A stretch of 64,000 nt of DNA from the NCBI RefSeq assembly GCF_000308635.1, contig NZ_BAGD01000116.1:24217-88216 (forward strand), in the 5' to 3' direction. This document shows, in pieces, positions 52,837 to 64,000 of this stretch (within the stretch, counting starts at the first letter, position 1; each line of letters starts with the position of its first letter). The DNA is from Nocardia otitidiscaviarum NBRC 14405 (GTDB lineage Bacteria > Actinomycetota > Actinomycetes > Mycobacteriales > Mycobacteriaceae). A program made the position numbers and the translations under genes. The notes beneath the pieces were generated by a model, which made no database searches, had not been told where the DNA came from, and was given only the letters and a program-made list of their open reading frames with translations.

Positions 52837-53307
52837 TCAGGTGCGGCGGGGGCGGATGACGGCGGTGAAAGTCGCTGTGGCGACGGCCTTTCCGGTGCTG
52901 TCGGTGATCGTGACCGGGACGGCGAGTTCGATTTCGGTGCGTGACTCGATATTCGCGCGCATGGTGTCGACAGTGCCGTCGGGGAGTTCGGAGGTGGCGA
53001 GGAAGGGGCTTGCCGTGCCCTTGGCGCGGGCCAGGTATTCGATCTTGCCGTCGCGGGCGACGATGAAGGTCTCGCCCATCAGGTCCACGATGCCGGAGAC
53101 GGCCGCGCCCATGGCGGCGGTCTCGGCGAAGCCGAAGAGGATGGCGGCGTGGACGTCGCCGTTGTGATTGAGATGTTCCGGCCGGGCCGCCATCCGCACC
53201 ACATTGCGGCCGCTGGCGAAGTCCTCGGCGTCGATACCGGCGAACTGGATGAAGCCCAGCTTCTTGAAACCATCCATCACCAGGGCGCCCATGGTCGCGC
53301 TGTCCAT
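52837..53307 (-). CDS. Hotdog-fold thioesterase (PaaI/DUF4442-like)
   Basis: This 156-residue protein has the single hotdog fold of acyl-CoA thioesterases. The active-site region is ARPEHLNHNGDVHAAILFGFAETAAMGA, with the Asn-His-Asn-Gly element and helix. The second half shows EYLARAKGTASPFLATSEL and VTITDSTGKAVATATFTAVI. The ATG at 53307 has a KstR-like site 18-31 bp upstream, so it may hydrolyse or edit CoA thioesters in sterol breakdown. The substrate is inferred from context only. Confidence 0.82.
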   Translation of the reverse strand: MDSATMGALVMDGFKKLGFIQFAGIDAEDFASGRNVVRMAARPEHLNHNGDVHAAILFGFAETAAMGAAVSGIVDLMGETFIVARDGKIEYLARAKGTASPFLATSELPDGTVDTMRANIESRTEIELAVPVTITDSTGKAVATATFTAVIRPRRT

Positions 53308-53324
53308 CGCATCTCCGATCGAAT

Positions 53325-53338
53325 TGAAACGTGTTCCA
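53325..53338. promoter_or_regulatory. KstR-like site upstream of thioesterase
   Basis: TGAAACGTGTTCCA fits TnnAACnnGTTnnA; its arms are less symmetric than at kshB. It lies 18 bp upstream of the thioesterase ATG on the minus strand and 114 bp upstream of the divergent secreted-protein gene. The former is the likelier target. Confidence 0.6.
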
Positions 53339-53451
53339 TTTTCTATACCGGGTGCGCACGGGGTTGTCCATGCTCGGAAAGCGGACGAAACGGTAATAGC
53401 GGTAAGTTTTCTGCGACGTGCCTACCGCAGCCGCGCCGACGAAAGAACACG

Positions 53452-54084
53452 ATGACCCTCAGCAAGATCACCGCCACCGCTCTGCTCACCCTGGGAGCCA
53501 CCGCCCTCTCCGCCGGAATCGTCCACGCCGATCCGGCCGCCCACGTTCAGCCCGCGCCCCGGGCGGTCGCGATCCACGGAAACGACCACGGCGTCGGCTA
53601 TCTCGTCGCCCTCTCCGATGACCAGCGTTCGGCGGTCACCACCCTGCGCTCCGGACGCTTCGTGGCGGCCGCCGACAGTGTCGTCCTGCTCGACGACGCC
53701 GGGCGAACGGTGACCACCCTGCCGCTGGCCTTCGATATCGCCGGGCAGCGGGTGGAACTGCTGCCGACCGTGGACGCGGCGGGGCGGCAGCTGACCCTCT
53801 CCCCCGTCGGCGCGGCAGCCACGCCGCTGCGCGACATCTCCGCACAGGACACCTTCTGGGCCGAATTCGAGAAGGCCAAGGCCGCCGGGATCGCCGGACT
53901 GGTCATCGGCGCGGCCATCGGCGCCGTGCTCGGCTTCCCGCTGGGCCTGTTCGTCATCGATTTCATCACCGTGCCGGTGGCCGCCGTGGTCGGCGGTGTG
54001 ATCGGTGGGCTCGCGGGCCTGGCCATCGGCGGCGGCCAGCCCCTCATCGACGCCGCCGTCGCCTACGCCAGCGGACAACCCTGA
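53452..54084 (+). CDS. Secreted protein with C-terminal glycine-zipper region, paralogue 1
   Basis: This 210-residue protein has a Sec signal peptide (MTLSKITATALLTLGATALSAGIVHA) and a beta-rich domain (VGYLVALSDDQRSAVTTLRSGRF; VVLLDDAGRTVTTLPLAFDIAGQRVEL). A C-terminal hydrophobic, glycine-zipper-like region contains AAIGAVLGFPLGLFVIDFITVPVAAVVGGVIGGL. The same layout and many residues recur in the gene at 57712-58425. It is a nocardial-type exported family of unknown function. The zipper could insert in a membrane or oligomerise. Confidence 0.85.
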   Translation: MTLSKITATALLTLGATALSAGIVHADPAAHVQPAPRAVAIHGNDHGVGYLVALSDDQRSAVTTLRSGRFVAAADSVVLLDDAGRTVTTLPLAFDIAGQRVELLPTVDAAGRQLTLSPVGAAATPLRDISAQDTFWAEFEKAKAAGIAGLVIGAAIGAVLGFPLGLFVIDFITVPVAAVVGGVIGGLAGLAIGGGQPLIDAAVAYASGQP

Positions 54085-54108
54085 TCCATCCGGGCCGCGC
54101 CGAAGACG

Positions 54109-54142
54109 ATGCCCCGCCGCACATTCCGGTGCGACGGGGCAT
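54109..54142. terminator. Hairpin terminator after secreted-protein gene
   Basis: The 14-base arms ATGCCCCGCCGCAC and GTGCGACGGGGCAT pair with one mismatch around ATTCCG. It starts 24 bp after the stop of the secreted-protein gene. The remaining sequence to the mqo stop (54143-54313) shows no recognisable gene. Confidence 0.75.
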
Positions 54143-54313
54143 TGTCGTCACGGGGTGACCCGAATGCAGCCTGGCCAGGCGGCGGCCGCATTCGAGCCGG
54201 GGACGGCGTTCGGGCCGCCGCATCCCCGTCGCAGCCCGGGATCGCTCGCCCGAGCTCCGCGACCGGCCGGGCGTCGCCGCCGTGATCGGACGGACAACCG
54301 CGCCGGAGCCGGA

Positions 54314-55828
54314 TCAGTCGGCGGACGGGGCGGCCAGGCCGAGTATCTCGGCGGTGCGGGTGGCGGTGCGGCGGGCCAGGGCTTCGTTGTCGATCAGGGA
54401 GCGGCCGATGGTGGGCATGAGTTCGCGCAGGCGCGGCGCCCACAGGTGGCGGTAGTGCGGGAAGCAGCGGCGCAGCACCTCGAGCATGATCGCGGGGGCG
54501 GTCGAGGCGCCGGGGGACGCGCCGAGTACGGCGGCGATGGAGCCGTCCTGGGCGGCGACGACCTCGGTGCCGAATTCCAGGACGCCGCCGCGCACCGGAT
54601 CGGCCTTCACGATCTGGGCGCGCTGGCCGGCGTCGATCATGGTCCACTCGTCGCCCACCGCGGCGGGAAAGAATTCCCGCAGTGCGGAGATCTTGCGCCG
54701 CCGCGTGGACGCCAACTGGCCCGCCAGCAGCCGCACCAGCCCCAGATTGCTCGCGGTCATGGCCGCGAGCGGGCCGATATTGTGCGGCCGCAGCGAGGCC
54801 GCGACGTCGAATACCGAGCCCTGCTTCAGGAACTTCGGACTGGAACCGGCGTACGGGCCGAACAGCAGCGTCTGCTGGCCGTCGATGATGCGGGTATCCA
54901 GATGCGGCATGGACATCGGCGGCGCTCCGGCCGGAGCCTTGCCGTAGACCTTGGCGTCGTGCCGCTCGACCACGGCCGGATTGTCACAGCGCAGGAACCG
55001 TCCGCTCACCGGCAGCAACCCGTAACCGCGCACCTCGGGGATTCCGGCCCGCTGCAACAGTTTCAACGCCCAACCGCCCGCACCGGCGAAGACGAAGCGG
55101 GCGTCGACCCGGGAGGTGATGCGGTCATCGGTGTCATCGGTCGCGACCAGCCGCAGCTTCCAGGAACCGTCGTTGTTCTTGCGCAGCCCCCGCACCTCGT
55201 GCCGCAGGTACACGTCCACGCCGAGAGTTTCCAAGTGCGCGAACAGCTTCCGGGTCAGCGTTCCGAAATCGACATCGCTGCCGGTGATATCGCGGGTGGC
55301 GGCGACCGGTTCGCCCTTGGCGCGGCCGCGCAACAGCAGCGGCGCCCATTCCCCGATGGCCTCCGGGTCCGCACTGAACCGCATGGAACCGAAGAGCGGA
55401 TGCTCCGACAGCGCGGCATGGCGGCGGCGCAGAAAATCCACATCGCCGGCACCGCGCACGAAGGTCATATGCGGTACCGGATTGATGAATTCTTGTGGTT
55501 TGTCCAGGATTCCGTCTTCCACCAGATGCGACCACAGCTGGCGGCTCAACTGGAATTGCGCATTGACCCGCAGCGCCTTCTCGATATCGACGCCACCGCC
55601 CGGTTTTTCCGAGGTGTAGTTGAGTTCGCACAGCCCCGCGTGCCCGGTGCCCGCATTGTTCCAGGCCGCCGACGCCTCGCCCGCCACCTCCGGCAATCGC
55701 TCGTAGACCGCGATGGACCAGGTCGGTTCCAGATGCCGCAGCAGAATTCCGAGCGTCGCGCTCATGATCCCGCCGCCGATCAACACCACGTCGTAAGTAC
55801 CCAGCGGCCCATGCCGTCTCGTCGTCAT
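54314..55828 (-). CDS. mqo: Malate:quinone oxidoreductase
   Basis: This 504-residue FAD enzyme oxidises malate to oxaloacetate at the membrane and passes electrons to the quinone pool, in the TCA cycle. FAD motif DVVLIGGGIMSATLGILL is at 14-31. NNAGTGHAGLCELNYTSEKPGG, VFAGAGGWALKLLQRAGIPE, GYGLLPVSGRFLRCDNP and VLGASPGASTAPAIMLEVL are family hallmarks. The ATG at 55828 gives the standard length (about 500). It stands alone, with 230 bp or less of non-coding sequence on each side. Confidence 0.96.
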   Translation of the reverse strand: MTTRRHGPLGTYDVVLIGGGIMSATLGILLRHLEPTWSIAVYERLPEVAGEASAAWNNAGTGHAGLCELNYTSEKPGGGVDIEKALRVNAQFQLSRQLWSHLVEDGILDKPQEFINPVPHMTFVRGAGDVDFLRRRHAALSEHPLFGSMRFSADPEAIGEWAPLLLRGRAKGEPVAATRDITGSDVDFGTLTRKLFAHLETLGVDVYLRHEVRGLRKNNDGSWKLRLVATDDTDDRITSRVDARFVFAGAGGWALKLLQRAGIPEVRGYGLLPVSGRFLRCDNPAVVERHDAKVYGKAPAGAPPMSMPHLDTRIIDGQQTLLFGPYAGSSPKFLKQGSVFDVAASLRPHNIGPLAAMTASNLGLVRLLAGQLASTRRRKISALREFFPAAVGDEWTMIDAGQRAQIVKADPVRGGVLEFGTEVVAAQDGSIAAVLGASPGASTAPAIMLEVLRRCFPHYRHLWAPRLRELMPTIGRSLIDNEALARRTATRTAEILGLAAPSAD

Positions 55829-56046
55829 TGCCGAAAGACTCCCAACCGATCCTCGAGCGAGCAGGGGCACGCTAACACCGGAGTTGTACGCGCGTATAGC
55901 CGGAGCGGAAGCGACAGTGATAAACCCAACAGCTGACTCTTTTGCGACGTCGGTGGGCGAATTGGCAACGCAATTCCGCACTCGAGCTGCGATTCCGGTC
56001 GCCTCCGTCTCCCGGCCGCTCCGAGCAGGGTTGCGACTGCCGCAGG

Positions 56047-56586
56047 CTACTTCTTCCGCGCGCGGTAGGCCGCGACCGCGTTGCGGTTGCCGCATGCGGT
56101 GCTGCAGTAGCGGCGGGAGCGGTTGCGGGAGAGGTCGAGGAGTATGCCCTCGCAGTTGTCGTCGGCGCAGACGGCGAGGCGGGAGAGTTCGTCGGCGCGG
56201 ATGAGGTCGATCATGGCCATCGCCGTTTCGACGGCGATGCGGACGGGGAGCGGGGCCTCGGGTGGGACGGCGTGGATGTGGTAGTCGAGGTCGTCGTGTC
56301 GGACCAGGCGAGGAACTGCCCGATGCTCGGCGAGGATGTCGTTCACCAGCACGACAGCGGCGTCTCGGTCGCTGGTGAGCAGTCGGCGCAGCACCGGGCG
56401 CAGGGCGCGGACCTCCGCGAGTTCCCGCTCGTCGCCGGTCCGCACGCCGGTGTAGCCGTGCCGGGCGAAGAAGTCGGCGAGCTGCGCGGTCTCGGTCAGA
56501 GTATCGGGCTTGTCCGGTTCCGCCGCCGTGTTCACCAGCTCCACCGCCGCAGCCATGGACGCCTCGGTGTCATGAGCAAAAACCAT
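56047..56586 (-). CDS. CGNR zinc-finger regulator (ABATE domain)
   Basis: This 179-residue protein has an N-terminal ABATE-type domain (MAAAVELVNTAAEPD, LADFFARHGYTG) and a C-terminal CGNR zinc finger (CADDNCEGILLDLSRNRSRRYCSTACGNRNAVAAYRARK) that binds DNA. The start has TAATGT 6 bp upstream on the minus strand, which suggests a leaderless transcript. It is divergent from the EamA exporter gene with only 38 bp between starts, so it probably controls both. Confidence 0.92.
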   Translation of the reverse strand: MVFAHDTEASMAAAVELVNTAAEPDKPDTLTETAQLADFFARHGYTGVRTGDERELAEVRALRPVLRRLLTSDRDAAVVLVNDILAEHRAVPRLVRHDDLDYHIHAVPPEAPLPVRIAVETAMAMIDLIRADELSRLAVCADDNCEGILLDLSRNRSRRYCSTACGNRNAVAAYRARKK

Positions 56587-56624
56587 GTTGACACATTACC
56601 AAACTCCACTTAGCGTCATTAGCC
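56587..56624. promoter_or_regulatory. Interlocked divergent promoters of CGNR regulator and EamA exporter
   Basis: On the plus strand TTGACA (56588-56593), a 17-bp spacer and TAGCGT (56611-56616) end 8 bp before the exporter ATG. On the minus strand TAATGT (56593-56598) ends 6 bp before the regulator ATG. Both fit leaderless or near-leaderless starts, and the -35 of one overlaps the -10 of the other by one base. Confidence 0.65.
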
Positions 56625-57596
56625 ATGGCGACATTGACCCATGACATGGCGGTTCGGAATCGATTGCGGTCCGGGCTGCTGCTCGCCCTGCTGTCGGCGT
56701 CGTCGTTCGGGCTGTCCGGCTCGCTGGCGCGCGGGATGATGAACGCGGGCTGGAGTTCCGCGGCGGTGGTGGCGGTACGCGTGCTGCTGGCGGCGGCGGT
56801 GCTCGCGCCGATCGCCTGTGTGCAGCTACGCGGGAACTGGAAACTGTTGCGCGACAACGGCGCACTGATCGTCGGGTACGGGCTGCTGGCCGTCGCGGGT
56901 ACGCAGCTGGCCTATTTCAACGCCGTCGCCCATATGGAGGTGGGCGTGGCACTGCTGGTCGAGTACACCGCGCCGGTGGCGGTGGTGGGCTGGCTGTGGC
57001 TGCGGCACCGACAGCGCCCCGGGGCCACCACCGTGGTCGGCGCCGTGGCCGGACTGACAGGGCTGGTGCTGGTACTCGATCTGACCTCGGGGGCCGATAC
57101 CAGCGGGGTCGGCATCGCCTGGGCGCTGGCGGCCATGCTGGGCGCGGCCTCGTACTTCGTCCTCTCCGCCCACGGTGACGGGTCCCTACCCGGAACGGTG
57201 CTGGCCGCCAGCGGTTTGCTGATCGGCGGCGTGGCGCTGCTGGCCGCGGGTGCGATCGGCGTGCTGCCGTTCCGCGCGAGCACCGAACCCGTTGTCTTCC
57301 AAGGCTTCACCACCGCCTGGTGGCTGCCACTGCTGTTCCTGGGTGTGGTCACGGCGGCACTGGCCTACGTCACCGGTATAGCGGCCACCCGGCTCCTCGG
57401 GTCGCGACTGGCCTCCTTCGTGGCCCTGTTCGAAGTGCTGGCGGCACTGGCCTTCGCATGGGCGCTGCTCGGCGAAGCGCCGCGACCGATTCAATTGCTC
57501 GGCGGCGCACTGATTCTCATCGGCGTGGTGACGGTGCGGTGCGGTGAGCCGGAGACAGTCACAATCGACGACACAGCGCCCCCTGCCTCGCGGTAG
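56625..57596 (+). CDS. EamA (DMT) family transporter
   Basis: This 323-residue membrane protein has about ten transmembrane helices in two EamA repeats: LLALLSASSFGLSGSLARGMMNAGWSSAAVVAVRV starts the first, GIAWALAAMLGAASYFVLSA the second, with LASFVALFEVLAALAFAWALLGE and QLLGGALILIGVV at the end. Members export amino acids, metabolites or drugs. The ATG at 56625 is chosen; 56640 is also possible. The CGNR regulator divergent from it is the likely controller. Confidence 0.93.
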   Translation: MATLTHDMAVRNRLRSGLLLALLSASSFGLSGSLARGMMNAGWSSAAVVAVRVLLAAAVLAPIACVQLRGNWKLLRDNGALIVGYGLLAVAGTQLAYFNAVAHMEVGVALLVEYTAPVAVVGWLWLRHRQRPGATTVVGAVAGLTGLVLVLDLTSGADTSGVGIAWALAAMLGAASYFVLSAHGDGSLPGTVLAASGLLIGGVALLAAGAIGVLPFRASTEPVVFQGFTTAWWLPLLFLGVVTAALAYVTGIAATRLLGSRLASFVALFEVLAALAFAWALLGEAPRPIQLLGGALILIGVVTVRCGEPETVTIDDTAPPASR

Positions 57597-57711
57597 CACC
57601 GGCTCGGCGGCGATCTGTCCTCTATGTGTCGCGGGGTTTCGATCGCCACACCACCCGGGTAGGTTGTGCGCAGACATCCGGGGCCACGTGGGCCGCAAGC
57701 CGAGGAAAGAA

Positions 57712-58425
57712 ATGCGCCGAGCCGAAAATCGCTCTGTAACACCCCGACTCGCCGGAGCGCTGGTTCCGCTGCTGCTGTGCGCGATCACCACGCTCACCGC
57801 CACGGCCACCACCGCGACGGCCGGACCGGCGGAGCCCGCACTGCGGGTGCAGGGCCGGGAGAACGGCATCGACTACGCGGTGGAACTGGCGCCGGACAAT
57901 CGCGCCGCCGTCGGCACCATCGCCTCGGGTCGGTTCCTGCCCACCTGGGACGGCGAGGCGATCATCGTCACCGACGACGACGGTATCCTGGCCGCCACCG
58001 TTCCGCTGACCTACGACATCGTCGGCCACACACTGGAACTCGTCCCCAGCATCACCGACGACGGCCGCCGCCTCACCCTCACCCCGGCGGGCCAGTCCCC
58101 GGTCCCGCTCCGCGATATCAACGCCCAGCAGCACTTCTTCGACGTCGTGCAGGCCAACCTGCCCGCCGTGGCCACCGGGGCCGCCATCGGCGGCGCGATC
58201 GGCTTCCTCATCGGCTTCCCCGCGGGCCTGTTCATCCTGGACTTCATCACCATCCCCATCACCACCGTGGTGGGAGCCCTCATCGGCGGCGCCATCGGCC
58301 TCCAGCAGAGCGGCGGCGACCCGGCGGTGGAGGCCGCCCTCACCTACGCCGAATCCCTCGTCCCCGGGGCCTCGGAAACCATCCGCCCCGCCTTCGACGC
58401 CCTCCCGGAACCGCAGCCGCGCTGA
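57712..58425 (+). CDS. Secreted protein with C-terminal glycine-zipper region, paralogue 2
   Basis: This 237-residue protein has a basic N-terminus and a signal peptide (LAGALVPLLLCAITTLTATATTATAGPA), then the same domain order as 53452-54084: GIDYAVELAPDNRAAVGTIASGRF, IIVTDDDGILAATVPLTYDIVGHTLEL, PVPLRDINAQQHFFDVVQ, and GAAIGGAIGFLIGFPAGLFILDFITIPITTVVGALIGGAIG. It has a longer Pro-containing tail. GAGGAAAG precedes the ATG. Function is unknown, but two copies within 4 kb suggest a local duplication. Confidence 0.85.
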   Translation: MRRAENRSVTPRLAGALVPLLLCAITTLTATATTATAGPAEPALRVQGRENGIDYAVELAPDNRAAVGTIASGRFLPTWDGEAIIVTDDDGILAATVPLTYDIVGHTLELVPSITDDGRRLTLTPAGQSPVPLRDINAQQHFFDVVQANLPAVATGAAIGGAIGFLIGFPAGLFILDFITIPITTVVGALIGGAIGLQQSGGDPAVEAALTYAESLVPGASETIRPAFDALPEPQPR

Positions 58426-58453
58426 GCCATTCGAGCGCGGGAGGTCGGGCAGG

Positions 58454-58918
58454 CTACGACACGAAGGACAACGACACGATCGCCATGGGATGCTCGGTGT
58501 AGTACCAGTCCCCGGTCATCTCCATGGCGAGGTCGAAGCGCACGGCATGCCCGCTCCCCGGCCCGGACGTGATCGTCCAGAGGCTGTTGGGCAGCCCCGT
58601 CACCGCACTGACACTGCCGTCCGACCAGGTGAAACTGCCCGATGTCGGCGCACCGAAACCACGCCAGGGCAATTCGGCCCGGAACCGCCCCGCCGTGATC
58701 CCCGGCAACAGCGAACTCCGGCAATCCCACACCTCACCCTCCCGCCGCACGCTCTGTCCGGCGCTCCCGGTCCCCGGAATCCGTTCGGCGGTCAGCACAT
58801 CCCCGGCGTAACACCCGCCGAGTACGGTGCCGGGTACCGCGGCGGCCGGGAGGAACACGAGCAGCGGCACCGCCGCTCCACACAGCACGGCCGCCTGCGG
58901 CCTGCGACTGGCAAACAC
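58454..58918 (-). CDS. Small secreted protein of unknown function
   Basis: The 154-residue product starts at a GTG (58918) with GGGAGGGG 8 bp upstream; an upstream ATG at 58981 is less likely. It has a hydrophobic N-terminal signal (AAVLCGAAVPLLVFLPAAAVPGTVLGGC) that may end in a lipobox-like LGGC, then a beta-rich body with cysteines (GGCYAGD, WDCRSS) and SGSFTWSDGSVSAVTGLPNSLW. No family was recognised. It lies between the second glycine-zipper gene and the rpoC terminator. Confidence 0.65.
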   Translation of the reverse strand: MFASRRPQAAVLCGAAVPLLVFLPAAAVPGTVLGGCYAGDVLTAERIPGTGSAGQSVRREGEVWDCRSSLLPGITAGRFRAELPWRGFGAPTSGSFTWSDGSVSAVTGLPNSLWTITSGPGSGHAVRFDLAMEMTGDWYYTEHPMAIVSLSFVS

Positions 58919-58979
58919 GAAGCCAACCCCTCCCGTAGTGGAAGCTCGAAGTCGTGACCAGCATAAACCCATCAAACGC

Positions 58980-59013
58980 ATTCGACCCCCGTTCCGAGGA
59001 ACGGGGGTCGAAT
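58980..59013 (-). terminator. Perfect 16-bp hairpin terminator of rpoBC
   Basis: The arms ATTCGACCCCCGTTCC and GGAACGGGGGTCGAAT pair perfectly around GA. The structure begins 25 bp after the rpoC stop on the minus strand. It is one of the strongest hairpins in the window and should end the rpoBC transcript. Confidence 0.85.
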
Positions 59014-59038
59014 GGTCTCGAGCTAACAGCTCACCGGA

Positions 59039-62992
<3,954 letters not shown>

Positions 62993-63084
62993 GTAACTTC
63001 CTTTCCCCTGTTCGGGTTGAGAATGAGCAAAAGTCGCTAGTTCCGTTGCCCCCGAGGGTCTTCCGACCCTCGGGGACCGATCGC

Positions 63085-64000
63085 TCACTGCGCCAGGTCG
63101 TCGACCGTCGCAGCCTCGTTGCGGGACAGGTTGATACCCAGGTTCGCCGCGGCGCGCTCCAGGTCCTCGTCGTCGCCGTCGCGCATCTCGATGGCGGCGC
63201 CGTCGGAGGACAGCACCTCCACGTTCAGGCACAGCGACTGGAGTTCCTTGAGCAACACCTTGAACGACTCCGGAATACCCGGCTCCGGAATGTTCTCGCC
63301 CTTGACGATGGCCTCGTAGACCTTCACGCGGCCGACCACGTCGTCGGATTTGATGGTGAGCAGTTCCTGCAGCGTGTAGGCCGCGCCGTAGGCCTGCATG
63401 GCCCAACATTCCATTTCACCGAAGCGCTGACCACCGAACTGCGCCTTACCACCGAGGGGCTGCTGGGTGATCATCGAGTACGGGCCGGTCGAACGCGCGT
63501 GGATCTTGTCGTCGACCAGGTGGTGCAGCTTCAGGATGTACATGTAGCCCACGGCCACCGGGTACGGGAACGGCTCACCGGAGCGGCCGTCCAGCAGCAC
63601 CGCCTTGCCGTTCTCGTCGACCATGCTCTCACCGTCGCGGTTGGGCAGGGTGGAGCCGAGCAGACCGGTCAGCTCCTCCTCGCGGGCACCGTCGAACACC
63701 GGGGTGGCGATATTGGTGTCGGCCTCCTGGCCCCACATCTCCTCCGGCAGGTTCTTGGCCCACTCCGGATCGCCCTCGACCTGCCAACCGGTCTTGGCGA
63801 TCCAACCCAGGTGGGTTTCGAGCACCTGACCGATATTCATACGACGCGGGACACCGTGGGTGTTGAGGATGATGTCCACCGGGGTGCCGTCCGGCAGGAA
63901 CGGCATATCCTCCACGGGGAGGATCTTGCCGATCACACCCTTGTTACCGTGACGACCCGCGAGCTTGTCACCGTCCTGGATCTTGCGCTTCTGCGCCACA
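63085..64000 (-). CDS. rpoB: DNA-directed RNA polymerase subunit beta, C-terminal part
   Basis: Only the last 305 codons are in the window. They include AQKRKIQDGDKLAGRHGNKGVIGKI near the active site, THLGWIAKTGWQVEGDPEWAKNLPEE (the actinobacterial form of the region), the conserved FGEMEVWAL element here as RFGEMECWAMQAYGA, and LLTIKSDDVVGR. The rifampicin-binding region lies upstream, outside the window, so resistance cannot be judged. It forms an operon with rpoC. Confidence 0.99.
   Translation of the reverse strand, partial: VAQKRKIQDGDKLAGRHGNKGVIGKILPVEDMPFLPDGTPVDIILNTHGVPRRMNIGQVLETHLGWIAKTGWQVEGDPEWAKNLPEEMWGQEADTNIATPVFDGAREEELTGLLGSTLPNRDGESMVDENGKAVLLDGRSGEPFPYPVAVGYMYILKLHHLVDDKIHARSTGPYSMITQQPLGGKAQFGGQRFGEMECWAMQAYGAAYTLQELLTIKSDDVVGRVKVYEAIVKGENIPEPGIPESFKVLLKELQSLCLNVEVLSSDGAAIEMRDGDDEDLERAAANLGINLSRNEAATVDDLAQ

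Noticed and set aside
53149..53451. Longer start for the secreted protein, beginning at 53149
   Set aside because: The ATG at 53452 begins a clear Sec signal peptide. The upstream extension is antisense to the thioesterase gene.
62993..63409. N-terminal extension of rpoC by 139 codons into rpoB
   Set aside because: It overlaps rpoB in another frame and gives Arg/Gly-rich sequence. The GTG at 62992 has a good ribosome binding site and the expected N-terminus.

Overview
The window is high-GC actinobacterial chromosome, most likely from Nocardia or a close Nocardiaceae relative. Supporting signs are the actinobacterial RpoB/RpoC, EF-Tu and EF-G, tandem DUF3558-type lipoproteins, a mycofactocin-type glycosyltransferase (MftF), a steroid 9-alpha-hydroxylase reductase (KshB), KstR-like palindromes and a very large NRPS gene. 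No rRNA, tRNA, CRISPR array or insertion sequence was recognised.

Layout. (1) 1-11.0 kb, minus: the first 3,667 codons of a giant NRPS (C-A-T-C-A-T-C-A-T-C..., cut by the left edge). Its first module resembles the serine module of EntF and its third A domain carries the textbook threonine code. A 539-bp intergenic region with two dyads separates it from a GAF-domain regulator (11.5-12.9 kb). (2) 13-16.4 kb: orphan mftF, a TetR regulator and kshB behind a KstR-type palindrome. (3) 16.6-22 kb: AlkD-like DNA repair protein, a repeat-containing Ser/Gly/Ala-rich protein, an SPW membrane protein with a TetR regulator, a ferredoxin reductase, a divergent glutamate-racemase-like protein and a small acidic protein. 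(4) 22-26.5 kb, minus: the str operon rpsL-rpsG-fusA-tuf. (5) 26.8-29.9 kb: two lipoproteins, then hppD divergent from an Lrp/AsnC regulator. (6) 30-36 kb, minus: a six-gene block of amidohydrolase, ABC importer, 2-oxoglutarate/Fe(II) oxygenase and GntR regulator that reads as uptake and breakdown of one unidentified small molecule. (7) 36-44 kb: winged-helix protein, quinone oxidoreductase, Ser/Thr kinase, acyl-ACP thioesterase, FprB-type ferredoxin/reductase and SixA-type phosphatase. (8) 44-53 kb: small stress or redox units, each with its own regulator (MerR-AKR-VOC, GlxA/AraC-oxidoreductase, AhpD-GNAT-pirin, XRE-AKR), a stand-alone GTP cyclohydrolase II and a hotdog thioesterase. (9) 53-59 kb: two paralogous secreted proteins, malate:quinone oxidoreductase, a CGNR regulator divergent from an EamA exporter, and a secreted protein. 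(10) 59-64 kb, minus: rpoC and the 3' end of rpoB.

The main cross-window pattern is four matches to the KstR consensus TnnAACnnGTTnnA. They lie at kshB, at the start of a ferredoxin reductase gene, before the fprB-like gene and before a hotdog thioesterase gene. This suggests a dispersed sterol-catabolism electron-transfer regulon. The other main object is the NRPS with its linked regulator. Its product cannot be named because the gene is truncated and no tailoring or starter-unit genes are in view.
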